Assembly: GCF_016641735.1 (NCBI RefSeq)
Contig: NZ_JAEDAO010000001.1
Coordinates: 1,178,001 to 1,242,000, forward strand
Reading direction: 5' to 3'
DNA: 64,000 nucleotides
Source: Ramlibacter algicola
GTDB lineage: Bacteria > Pseudomonadota > Gammaproteobacteria > Burkholderiales > Burkholderiaceae_C
The notes under the pieces were generated by a model. That model did no database searches and was not told the origin of the DNA. It worked only from the letters and a program-made list of their open reading frames with translations. Shown piece by piece: positions 9,692 to 17,091 of the stretch. Every line of letters starts with the position of its first letter. The stretch's first letter is position 1. A program made the translations under genes and the position numbers.

Positions 9692-9825
9692 GCATTGCGA
9701 CCGCATGCCAGACGCACTGCGATCAGAGCGCGACCGCATGGGTGAGGCAATTCGGCTGCATTGCGACCGCAGCGCGGCACACAAGTCCCTGGCTTGCGAT
9801 CGCATTCGCCGCCGATTGCGGTTGC
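9692..9825 (+). repeat. Iteron-like repeat cluster, candidate replication origin
   Basis: Copies of a (T)TGCGAYCGCA motif: GCATTGCGACCGCA at 9692-9705 and again exactly at 9758-9771, a variant GCGCGACCGCAT near 9728-9739, the palindrome TTGCGATCGCA at 9793-9803 and a degenerate ATTGCGGTTGCA near 9815-9825. The cluster lies immediately after primase and DUF1376 genes, a common place for phage and plasmid origins. The repeats could alternatively be a coding low-complexity tail of the DUF1376 protein in another frame. Confidence 0.5.
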
Positions 9826-9922
9826 AAGAAGTCGCAGTCGCCTCTCGCATCCCGCGGAGCATGCACCTTCATCTTCACCTTCACCTTCACCAGATTCGCT
9901 AACGCTCATCTGAATACCGGCC

Positions 9923-10321
9923 ATGAAGAATGAAATCAACACTACTGCGATCAAGTCGCGCAACCGCGCACGCATGCCAACCGTCGCCAAGCTGGTCGAT
10001 GAATATCGTGAGGTGTTCCCGGGCCTGAAGGTGACGTACGCTTCTGAAGGCGGCGTCACGCTGGGCGCCGTCCGAGAAGCGAAAACGTTTTCCGGATCCC
10101 CTCCGGCTACTGCAAGCCTGCTGGAGGATGGCGATGATCAGGGTGCTGGTTCCGATCAAGACGATCAGCGAACCGAATGCGCGCTGCCACTGGGCAGCGC
10201 GAGCGCGGCGCGCCAAGGTCCACAGGGAGAGCACGTACTGGGCGCTCATTTCATGTGGCGCCGGGGTGCTGCCGTGCTCGGTAACGATGACGCGTCTAGG
10301 CGCGATGGACCTGGATGGTGA
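9923..10321 (+). CDS. Hypothetical small phage-type protein (uncertain extent)
   Basis: Open frame of 132 codons starting MKNEINTTAIKSRN. Only the first 55-60 residues (RMPTVAKLVDEYREVFPGLK, then VTYASEGG) look like protein under selection; the C-terminal half overlaps the RusA-like gene in another frame and is rich in G, D and Q. No family is recognised. It may be a short gene that has lost its proper stop, or a real overlapping pair. Weak support. Confidence 0.35.
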   Translation: MKNEINTTAIKSRNRARMPTVAKLVDEYREVFPGLKVTYASEGGVTLGAVREAKTFSGSPPATASLLEDGDDQGAGSDQDDQRTECALPLGSASAARQGPQGEHVLGAHFMWRRGAAVLGNDDASRRDGPGW

Positions 10322-10493
10322 CAACCTGCAAGGAAGTCTGAAGGCCACACGCGATGGCGTTGCTGACTGGCTGAAGGTCGCCGACTCCGACCCGCGCGTC
10401 ACGTGGATCTACGCGCAGCGGCGCCCCGCGCGCCGCGGCACCTACGCGGTCGAAATCGAGGTGCGGCCGTGCGTGCAAGGAGCCGGAGGATAA
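10134..10493 (+). CDS. RusA-like Holliday junction resolvase candidate
   Basis: A 119-residue protein. ATG 10134 is preferred over ATG 10128 because GGAGG ends at 10127. Key segment LDGDNLQGSLKATRDGVADW followed by DPRVTWIYAQRR resembles the RusA family's D-x-DN-L-x-K-x-x-x-D pattern, where acidic residues bind metal. Phage RusA proteins resolve recombination intermediates and sit in replication modules, which fits the neighbours. The match is by motif only, so function is tentative. Confidence 0.55.
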   Translation: MIRVLVPIKTISEPNARCHWAARARRAKVHRESTYWALISCGAGVLPCSVTMTRLGAMDLDGDNLQGSLKATRDGVADWLKVADSDPRVTWIYAQRRPARRGTYAVEIEVRPCVQGAGG

Positions 10494-10499
10494 AGCGTA

Positions 10500-10838
10500 G
10501 TGAATACTCTTTTCGACGATGACACCGGTGAGGCCCCGCCGGTTGAAGGCTGCCACTACGGTTTCAAGGTCGTTGGCATTCCACCCGAAGCCCGAGAGCA
10601 AGCCACGCGCCGACATCTGGCGGCTCGGGCAGACGGCACTTCTGCGGCTGCGTGGGATGAAACGGCATGGCGGGCTTCCGCGCCCATCCGGCCGGTTTGC
10701 GCCAGGCGCTACGCCTTGCGCGCAGCCGCGGAGGCTTGCCGGGTGCTCGCGCAGCGCGCCGGCTGGGAAGCAGTGGAAGTTCGTGAGGACGTGAGGCGAG
10801 CCCGCAGCGCGCGGGGGAAGGTGCGTTCCGATGGCTAA
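10500..10838 (+). CDS. Hypothetical phage-type protein
   Basis: A 112-residue protein with a GTG start preceded by GGAGGA. No known domain is recognised. The N-terminus is acidic (MNTLFDDDTGEAPP), and the C-terminus is Arg/Ala-rich and probably helical (RYALRAAAEACRVLAQRAG). It overlaps the next gene by 8 bp, and its place in the replication-module run suggests co-transcription. Confidence 0.55.
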   Translation: MNTLFDDDTGEAPPVEGCHYGFKVVGIPPEAREQATRRHLAARADGTSAAAWDETAWRASAPIRPVCARRYALRAAAEACRVLAQRAGWEAVEVREDVRRARSARGKVRSDG

Positions 10839-11562
10839 CCAGCGTGTTGAACTGCGCGTGTTGCAGAGCATCGAAGCGGACTACCGTGCCGGTGTGCTGT
10901 CGGTTCGATGCATCGCTAGCAAGCACCGGGTCAGCGAGGCTGCCGTACGCAAATGGGCGAAGAATGCGGTGGACGCGGAGGGGCGTGCCGCTCCCTGGAC
11001 GCGAGACCTGAAAGCGCGAGTCATGGAGCGCGCCAGGGAGATTCTGGCCGCCGATCCAGGAAAGAGCGAAGCCCACGTGCTCGCTGGTGTGCGCACCGCT
11101 CACGCGCGCGCGAGGACAGTTACGCAAACGCGAACCACGAGGCAAGAAGACGAGATCACCGGTCTTGCCAGTAGAGCAGTGGTTGAGGTCGTGCGCGAGC
11201 AGCGCGTGCGACTGCATCGTGCCCGGACTCTGATCGAGCAGTTCGGCGATCTCATTGGCATTGCCGCCGAAAACCGAGACCTGCTCCAGCAGATGGTCAT
11301 CGAGGAAACTGAACGAGACCCGACGCCGCGGCGCAGGCGGTCAATGCTCCACGCGATTAGCTTGGCCGCGCATGCCGGAGCGCTGCGCGACCTCGCAACA
11401 GCGATGCAACAAGTGATCGCCTTGGAGCGGCAGGCCTACGGATTGAAACCGGCCGACAACCCGATTCCAGCGCCAACCCCGCAACCGATGACTCAGGAGG
11501 ATATTGATCGCAAATTCGAGGAATTGCGCCGACGGTTTGAGGAGCGCCTGAGACCCTCTTAG
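10831..11562 (+). CDS. HTH protein resembling phage small terminase subunit
   Basis: A 243-residue protein. The N-terminal helix-turn-helix (EADYRAGVLSVRCIASKHRV, then SEAAVRKWAKN, residues about 13-45) resembles small terminase subunits and other phage HTH proteins that bind packaging or origin DNA. A long helical middle and a charged C-terminal tail (EDIDRKFEELRRRFEERL) follow. No large terminase, portal or capsid gene comes next. Such a lone small-terminase-like gene is what satellites use to redirect helper-phage packaging, but a regulatory role is equally possible. Confidence 0.5.
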   Translation: MANQRVELRVLQSIEADYRAGVLSVRCIASKHRVSEAAVRKWAKNAVDAEGRAAPWTRDLKARVMERAREILAADPGKSEAHVLAGVRTAHARARTVTQTRTTRQEDEITGLASRAVVEVVREQRVRLHRARTLIEQFGDLIGIAAENRDLLQQMVIEETERDPTPRRRRSMLHAISLAAHAGALRDLATAMQQVIALERQAYGLKPADNPIPAPTPQPMTQEDIDRKFEELRRRFEERLRPS

Positions 11563-11604
11563 GGCCCCGGCGCACGAGCGCACGAGCGGCGGGCCGCGGA
11601 GTCA

Positions 11605-11943
11605 TCATTCACCAGGCTCTCGGTCATGCCGCGCTGCCGCCGAGCGGCCTTCGGATATGACGTAGTCGTCAAACTTTTCAGGGTCGACAAACCACCGGCC
11701 GGTGATCATCAGCAGTGCGCCAGCCTGGATGAGGGCTGGCTTGTGTTGGCGCAGGAACCATGCCAAAGACGTCTTCGAGGGAAAGACGTGCTCACGCTCT
11801 GCTCCATACGCTTGGAGGGTCTTGAGTCGCAGAAGCTGGTCGCTCACCCAGCGATTCTCCCCGGCAAACAGTGTGCTGAGCTCGGCCCGGGAATCCCGAG
11901 GTGAGGGCGCATGCGCGCGGAGCATGGAACTCACGGCGGACAT
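11605..11943 (-). CDS. Conserved hypothetical island protein
   Basis: A 112-residue protein starting MSAVSSMLRAHAP. A longer frame extends upstream to 12246, but ATG 11943 has a good GGAGGG and begins the compositionally protein-like part. The core (LFAGENRWVSDQLLRLKTLQ, AYGAEREHVFPSKTSLAWFL, QAGALLMITGRWFVDPEKFD) looks like a small DNA-binding or regulatory protein and resembles hypothetical proteins in betaproteobacterial islands. No function can be assigned. It is convergent with the small-terminase-like gene and divergent from the next one. Confidence 0.6.
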   Translation of the reverse strand: MSAVSSMLRAHAPSPRDSRAELSTLFAGENRWVSDQLLRLKTLQAYGAEREHVFPSKTSLAWFLRQHKPALIQAGALLMITGRWFVDPEKFDDYVISEGRSAAARHDREPGE

Positions 11944-12244
11944 TCCCTCCGCTATACGATTGCGCTGCGCTTTAACAGGCGTAAGTCGAAAGCCGGTCAC
12001 CCATTCACTTACCCAACGAACCGAATCTTCAAGGCCGAAACGTGCCAATGGACGGAGCGCAGAACTGTTCTGACCGATCGATGCTGTGGGTAAACACACT
12101 CGCAAGCAGCTCGTCCATACGACCTCCTCGTCGCTGCTTAGACGAGAGTAACCGCGAATGTTCGAGTCAAGTCTGACTGCTGGACCTACGGAGCGGAACA
12201 CTGCCGGTTGCGCACGGCTGGGCTTCGCGTAATCATGCGAAGCC
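11944..12244. other. Divergent intergenic region
   Basis: 301 bases between two divergently oriented genes. The minus-strand frame continues through it, but the reading there has no recognisable protein and no good start. It presumably carries two promoters; I see no clear operator palindrome or hairpin. Confidence 0.4.
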
Positions 12245-13528
12245 ATGAAGAGATGCGAGCTCTACGAGAAAGTCTGGGCGACGCCGATCACCAAAATCTC
12301 CAAGGAGCTTGGCATATCGGATGTCGCTCTCGCGAAGGCATGCCGGAGACACGCGATTCCAACACCTCCGCGAGGCTATTGGGCGAGGCTTCAGGCCGGG
12401 CACAAGCTCGAAAGGCCCAGGTTGCCTAGTCCTGAAAAGGACACCGAAGTAGCGCTCGCGATCACATCGGCAGAGGAGCGTGCACGAGCAGAGAAAGATC
12501 GTGACACGCAGAAGCGGTGGCTAGAAGAGCATGCGCAGCCAACCAAAACGCCGGTGCGCGTCTCGATGCCCGACACGCTCGAAGGCGCCCACCCGTTGAT
12601 TCGGTTCACCAGCCGCTATTGCGAGCGCATTCCAAGTTTGGAGCGGAAGTGGGAACGCCGCCGCCCAGGAGAATGGGGCCTAGCGAAAGAGGAGGATCGC
12701 CCGCCTCACGCAGATCACGGGCGCTACCGGCTTTTCCACAAGGGCTGCGTGAACGTCACTTGCTCACTGGACTGCATTGACTGGGTACTGCGCTTCCATG
12801 CGGGCCTGTTTGAAGCCTTAGAGGCGGCAGGATTCAAGATCTCTCGAAGAGAGGCGATGGGGACCGGCCGCTACCGAGAAGAAAAGCCGGCCGGGATCGT
12901 CGCGACCTTGAAGGACGAGGTTTTCCAGATCGAACTCACCGAGGGGTACCGGCGCGTCCCTTTAAGTCCAGAGCAGATCGCTAAGCTGACAAAAGAGCGA
13001 GGGTATGCGCCTTACCAGACGTACGAGACTGTACCGAGCGGCAAGTACACCCTGAAATGGACCGGCACAGAACACCGTGCACGTGCGGAGTGGCAGGGGA
13101 GCGTCGAGAAGCTGGAGGCGAGGCTCGGTGAGATCGCGGAAAGGATGATCGAGTTGGCGAGCCTACAGCCTCTATTTCGCACGGAGCGGAAAGCGGCTGA
13201 AGAAACGGTGAAGCGAGAAGCAGAGCGACGTGAGGCCGCGAGGAGGGTGGCGGAGTCCCGTGCGGAGCAGTTAAAGCACGCCTTCTCGATGGCTGAAACC
13301 CACGAGCGGATGCAGCGCTTGGAGAGGTTTCTGAGTCACCTGGATCGGTATGCGAGTGAGCTAAACGAGCCTTACGGAGATCGCTTGAAGGTCTGGTTGT
13401 CCGTGGTAAGGGAGGAGCTGGCCGAGGGCTCTCCATTGGACGAGCAGCTTACGGAGGTGCTCACCGTGCCCAGCTGGCAAAGCTGGCCACCGCCATGGTG
13501 GCCGGCCACGGACAAACCTACGGATTGA
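12245..13528 (+). CDS. HTH-N-terminal coiled-coil protein of unknown function
   Basis: A 427-residue protein. The N-terminal 50 residues (LYEKVWATPITKISKELGIS, then DVALAKACRRHAIPTPPRGY and W) form an HTH seen at the start of many large unassigned island and prophage proteins. The middle has a conserved-looking globular part with RLFHKGCVNVTCSLDCIDWV and a Cys pair. The C-terminus, residues about 275-385, is a long Glu/Arg/Ala-rich coiled coil (RKAAEETVKREAERREAARR), ending in a Trp/Pro tail (SWQSWPPPWWP). The first of four cargo genes; a DNA-binding role is inferred from the HTH. Confidence 0.65.
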   Translation: MKRCELYEKVWATPITKISKELGISDVALAKACRRHAIPTPPRGYWARLQAGHKLERPRLPSPEKDTEVALAITSAEERARAEKDRDTQKRWLEEHAQPTKTPVRVSMPDTLEGAHPLIRFTSRYCERIPSLERKWERRRPGEWGLAKEEDRPPHADHGRYRLFHKGCVNVTCSLDCIDWVLRFHAGLFEALEAAGFKISRREAMGTGRYREEKPAGIVATLKDEVFQIELTEGYRRVPLSPEQIAKLTKERGYAPYQTYETVPSGKYTLKWTGTEHRARAEWQGSVEKLEARLGEIAERMIELASLQPLFRTERKAAEETVKREAERREAARRVAESRAEQLKHAFSMAETHERMQRLERFLSHLDRYASELNEPYGDRLKVWLSVVREELAEGSPLDEQLTEVLTVPSWQSWPPPWWPATDKPTD

Positions 13529-13636
13529 GGTTCCGCGCGTTGCTGGTCCCATGGCTCAGCTGCTCTCGTAAACTGGGCATCTATTTGCGTATCGGATCTC
13601 CGTTCACGTGCCCGACTCTTGTGTCCTGGGAAGCTA

Positions 13637-14395
13637 ATGATCATCGTTCACAAACGTACGAATGCTTTCTTCTCGCAGAAGGGGAAGGTTGCTGTCTCTG
13701 ACAAGCTAAAGGACGCAGACGTTCTCTGGCGTTATGTTGACACTGCGCGCTTCCTTGATTTTTTGGAGACGAAAGCACTTTTCTTCTGTCGAGGCGACCA
13801 GTTCGAAGACAAGTTTGAGGGTGCGTTTACGCACTCCCTGCGTGATGCGATCGAAAGCGCGTACCTTTCGAACAAGATCGACTACACCTACGAATCCTTC
13901 AAGAAGGAGCTCCGTCGCCGCGTCTTCGTCAACTGCTGGCACAACGGTCGTGACGACAGCATGGCTATGTGGAAGATCTATGGCCAATCGCCCTGCGCTG
14001 TCGCGCTGACTACAACCGTAGGCAGGCTGAAGGAAGCTCTTGAAAGCCAGCTGTTGCCGTACCACTTGCGCATAGAGAGAGTGGAATATGTGAAGCATTG
14101 GCGAGACCCAAAATTGAACATCAAGCCGTACTCGCGTGTTTTCTCGTACAAGACGACGGCATATGCTTTTGAAAAAGAGGTGCGCGTGATACTGGATCGG
14201 TCGCTCGACGACGCCCAAGATGCAGTGTTAGAGACTGGCATTCCTGTTCCCATCTCTGTTCCGAAGCTATTGCGAAGTGTTGTCATTTCACCTGAGGCAC
14301 CGAAATGGTTCAGTAACTTAGTCACTCTCGTCGCTGCTCGTTATGGACTTCAAGCGGACGTGCGGCACTCAAAGCTTTCTCTCGAACCGGTCTAG
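13637..14395 (+). CDS. DUF2971-family protein
   Basis: A 252-residue protein of the DUF2971 type. Hallmarks are LWRYVDTARFLDFLETKALF followed by an FEDKFEG motif near residues 53-59, then VFVNCWHNGRDDSMAMWKIYG (start-of-chemistry block) and EKEVRVILD near the C-terminus. The family's reaction is unknown; members are frequent in mobile elements and defence regions. ATG 13637 is chosen over an upstream in-frame TTG. A second, more diverged relative lies at 15821. Confidence 0.7.
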   Translation: MIIVHKRTNAFFSQKGKVAVSDKLKDADVLWRYVDTARFLDFLETKALFFCRGDQFEDKFEGAFTHSLRDAIESAYLSNKIDYTYESFKKELRRRVFVNCWHNGRDDSMAMWKIYGQSPCAVALTTTVGRLKEALESQLLPYHLRIERVEYVKHWRDPKLNIKPYSRVFSYKTTAYAFEKEVRVILDRSLDDAQDAVLETGIPVPISVPKLLRSVVISPEAPKWFSNLVTLVAARYGLQADVRHSKLSLEPV

Positions 14396-14573
14396 GCTAC
14401 CTTCGACGCGCGGGGTTTTGCCCCGCCCAGCCGCCCCTCTCCACCGCCGGATTGCGAGCCAGCGGCGTCGAGAGTCGCTTAGAAAGCGGCGTTGCTCTAT
14501 GGATCCGAGTTCGAACAATACCTTTGACTCAGGCTGAGCCGCGTACAAAAATCGCCTTGGAGGGAGGACACGA

Positions 14574-15521
14574 ATGAACGGGCAGATATTCTTTTCCGAG
14601 CTCGCACGAATCACGAAGAGCACGAGCAACCAGCAGCTCGCGGCTATTGTCGGCAAGCTGCCGGTGCAAGTGAGCCAGATGAAGGCCGGCGATATCAGCG
14701 AGCTGACGATGGCCCGCATCGTTGCTTCGCGAGCGGCGCTTGCCGTGAAGCCCGTCGACCTGCTGAAAGAGCTCAAGCGACTGCTTGCCGTGACAACGGA
14801 TCGCGCGCTGTCCACCTCATTGGGTTTGACACAGCAGACGTTCGTGAACTGGAAGGCGCGGCGGCACGCCATGACGCCGCGCCAGGTCGCCGAGATCGTG
14901 AAAAAGGCAAGGGCGCAGGCAACTGCTGAAGCCCATTCCAGCGCCTTCCGGCCGATCATTGAGTTCTTCCCGATTGAGCGCAAACTGCGCAAGAAGTCGT
15001 ACGCCGTGTTCAATTCGGAGCCGGGCGCGGGAAAAATGCGCCTCGGGCTTTCCGCCGAATTGCAGTCGGTCAATGGCCTGTACGTCTTCTACGACTCGCG
15101 CGGCAAGGCGCTCTACGTGGGCCAAGCCCAAAGGCAGTCGATCTGGAAGGAGATGCACAGCGCGTTCAACCGGCCGCGTGCCGCCCAGAAGATTTCGGCC
15201 GTCCGCCACCCGACGAACAACGTCGAATACAAGCCAGCATCGGAGAAGCTGCGTCAACCGGTGGACACGCCGCGCAAGCTGCACGAGCTCGCGGCCTACT
15301 TCAGTGCGTACGAAGTGGCCGAGCCCTTGCTCGATGATTTTGAGGCACTGCTGATTCGGGCCTTCCCGAACGACCTGCTCAATTTCAAGATGGAGAAGAT
15401 TGGTAGGAGCCTTGCAATGAACGCCGAAAGGAAGGCCGATGCCGGTAAGTCCGTGCGCAAAAAGACGCCCGCAAAGAAGACGGCACCCCGCAAAGCCGCG
15501 CCAGCGCGCAAGGCAGCGTAG
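14574..15521 (+). CDS. Double-HTH GIY-YIG nuclease-like protein with histone-H1-like tail
   Basis: A 315-residue protein with a strong GGAGGGAGGA before ATG 14574. Residues about 10-50 and 72-112 are two Cro/CI-like HTH units (TSNQQLAAIVGKLPVQVSQM; TTDRALSTSLGLTQQTFVNW). Residues about 165-285 look like a GIY-YIG domain: GLY at 168-170, YVG at 181-183, then Glu257 and Asn270 in the E-x-x-LI...P-x-x-LLN block. The tail (about 295-315) is Lys/Ala/Pro-rich (KKTPAKKTAPRKAAPARKAA), like histone H1. A sequence-directed nuclease or repressor-nuclease is inferred. Confidence 0.65.
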   Translation: MNGQIFFSELARITKSTSNQQLAAIVGKLPVQVSQMKAGDISELTMARIVASRAALAVKPVDLLKELKRLLAVTTDRALSTSLGLTQQTFVNWKARRHAMTPRQVAEIVKKARAQATAEAHSSAFRPIIEFFPIERKLRKKSYAVFNSEPGAGKMRLGLSAELQSVNGLYVFYDSRGKALYVGQAQRQSIWKEMHSAFNRPRAAQKISAVRHPTNNVEYKPASEKLRQPVDTPRKLHELAAYFSAYEVAEPLLDDFEALLIRAFPNDLLNFKMEKIGRSLAMNAERKADAGKSVRKKTPAKKTAPRKAAPARKAA

Positions 15522-15820
15522 TGCGCAGCCCCCGGGGCACGCACGCGATCCGCAGCACGATATCCCGCCGCTCAGGCGCCTGAAAGTCGCGGACCGGCGT
15601 GCCACGGCGGAGCGCATCCGGAAAACGGTGACTCGCCCGAATTACGCCCGACTCGGTTAAGAGTGGATGTTGTCCGAAGCCCGGACATGTTTTGGGCGAG
15701 CGCGCAAAGAGCGAAGATCTGCTGCCAGGCACTTACGCGCTTTGATGCTAGTACCTTCTTAGCCGCGATGCCGACGCCCGGCGGATTCATTCGCCGCTAG
15801 GTGCGGGAACAGCTGACCGT
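15522..15820. other. Intergenic region
   Basis: 299 bases with no supported gene. Frames on both strands give short shadow peptides only. No terminator with a T tract was found after the GIY-YIG gene. Confidence 0.35.
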
Positions 15821-16705
15821 ATGATTCGCAAGATGACGAACAGCGACATCCCCGCTTCAATCGGAAGTGTGTTCCGTGAAGAGCTCGGCGCCCTTCCGTG
15901 GGCTGCTTCGTTTGATTTCGATCGATTGATTGTTGGTCAGGCGATCACCGAAATTCCTGACGGGAAGGAGATCCTAGGTGATCAGATTTGGGACATCTGC
16001 TTCCCGCGCCAACCTGCTGGCATATACGGCCACCACACTGACTTGGCTGCATTCCAGAAGATCATTGATAGCCGTGAAATATGGCTCCATGCGGTCGCTA
16101 AGCAGGTTCGTTGGGGCGAGCTCGAGCTTTTCGCGCGCCAGTTCGAGCTGGACGGATACTTGGCTACAAATGAGCGAGGAGAGCGGGTCTTAGACGCACT
16201 TGCGCGGGACATGTTCTCGTTGTCCCTCAGTGAAGGAGTTCCGTCGCCGGAACTGTGGGGGCGGCGATTTGGTCCGGTCCGCATGAACCTTCACGTGGAG
16301 CCAATTTTCGACCGCAGCGAATTGCGCCGCGTAGCCTACGCTGGCGAAGACGTCCAGAACGATCATCCATTCGCGAAGCTTCGCGAAGTAGGTCTGCGAC
16401 GTTTCGCAAAGAACTTAATCCCGCCTAGGATAAATCGCGCGGGCGCGTTCTTCTTGCCATTGAGATACAGCAAGCAGCAGGAAGTCCGCCTACTTGTTAA
16501 GCGGCTGCCGGGCTCCTCGGCTGTGGACACTAAGATGGTGAGAGGCGAAGAAGTGCTTCCTATTAGCCTTGAGCAAGATCACGAACGAGTACGTATCCAA
16601 CTGTTGTACGTTCAAGTCGCCAGTCAGCAGTTTGTCGCTCCCGTGCAGCAGGCACTCGCCGCCGTCCCGCATTGGGAGGTCGGCGTGCAGGTGGTGCAGA
16701 AGTAG
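15821..16705 (+). CDS. Diverged DUF2971-like protein
   Basis: A 294-residue protein of no firmly recognised family. Its block order resembles DUF2971: GHHTDLAAFQKIIDSREIWL near residues 68-87, WGELELFARQFE near 97-108, MFSLSLSEG...LWGRRFG near 130-151, MNLHVEP, and a late QQEVRLLVKR near 223-232, the position of the usual EKEWR motif. This suggests the same fold as the neighbour at 13637, with changed signature residues. A lower GC content than the ssp genes hints at a separate origin. Function unknown. Confidence 0.5.
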   Translation: MIRKMTNSDIPASIGSVFREELGALPWAASFDFDRLIVGQAITEIPDGKEILGDQIWDICFPRQPAGIYGHHTDLAAFQKIIDSREIWLHAVAKQVRWGELELFARQFELDGYLATNERGERVLDALARDMFSLSLSEGVPSPELWGRRFGPVRMNLHVEPIFDRSELRRVAYAGEDVQNDHPFAKLREVGLRRFAKNLIPPRINRAGAFFLPLRYSKQQEVRLLVKRLPGSSAVDTKMVRGEEVLPISLEQDHERVRIQLLYVQVASQQFVAPVQQALAAVPHWEVGVQVVQK

Positions 16706-17091
16706 AGAGAGCACTGTGCCAACGGAGATACGACTGCCCTCGACTAGCCCACGGACTGTAAATCCGCTGGCCCTTCACGGCGGAAGGATCTCCGGGCCGT
16801 GCATGTGGATCGAATCGCGGTGCGTTACGGCCCAACTTTCCTCCTAGCTGGCGTAAGTCAGACTTGTCAGAGTCACACACGAGTAACGACGATTGGCCCG
16901 TCGACGTCGGGGTGCCGATCCCGCTAGATGTGTTGGGACGAACATCTCCTGGCGATCTCCCGAACTCCCGATCGCGAACCGGCGCTTTGACTGAATAACC
17001 CCATCGGCAATAATGCCTGAGCTACGACGCGCAGACGTCGGGTCAAAGAGGGAGGGCTTGTCTTGCCCTCCGGTTGTTCACGGAGAACTGC
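16706..17091. other. Non-coding boundary region with a tRNA-Tyr-like fragment
   Basis: 386 bases without a supported gene, between the cargo genes and the ssp operon. Bases 16751-16790 read like the anticodon-to-variable-arm part of tRNA-Tyr (GGACTGTAAATCCGC gives a GTA anticodon loop), but no acceptor stem or proper T arm can be found. It may be a degraded tRNA fragment from an older integration boundary. The promoter of the plus-strand ssp operon should lie in the last part; GGAGA precedes ATG 17092. Confidence 0.35.

Noticed and set aside
11944..12246. N-terminal extension of the minus-strand hypothetical gene to 12246
   Set aside because: The reading has no protein-like character before ATG 11943, which carries a strong GGAGGG.
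16741..16840. A functional tRNA-Tyr gene
   Set aside because: The anticodon loop is convincing, but no 7-bp acceptor stem, D arm or T arm with TTCGAAT can be built around it.
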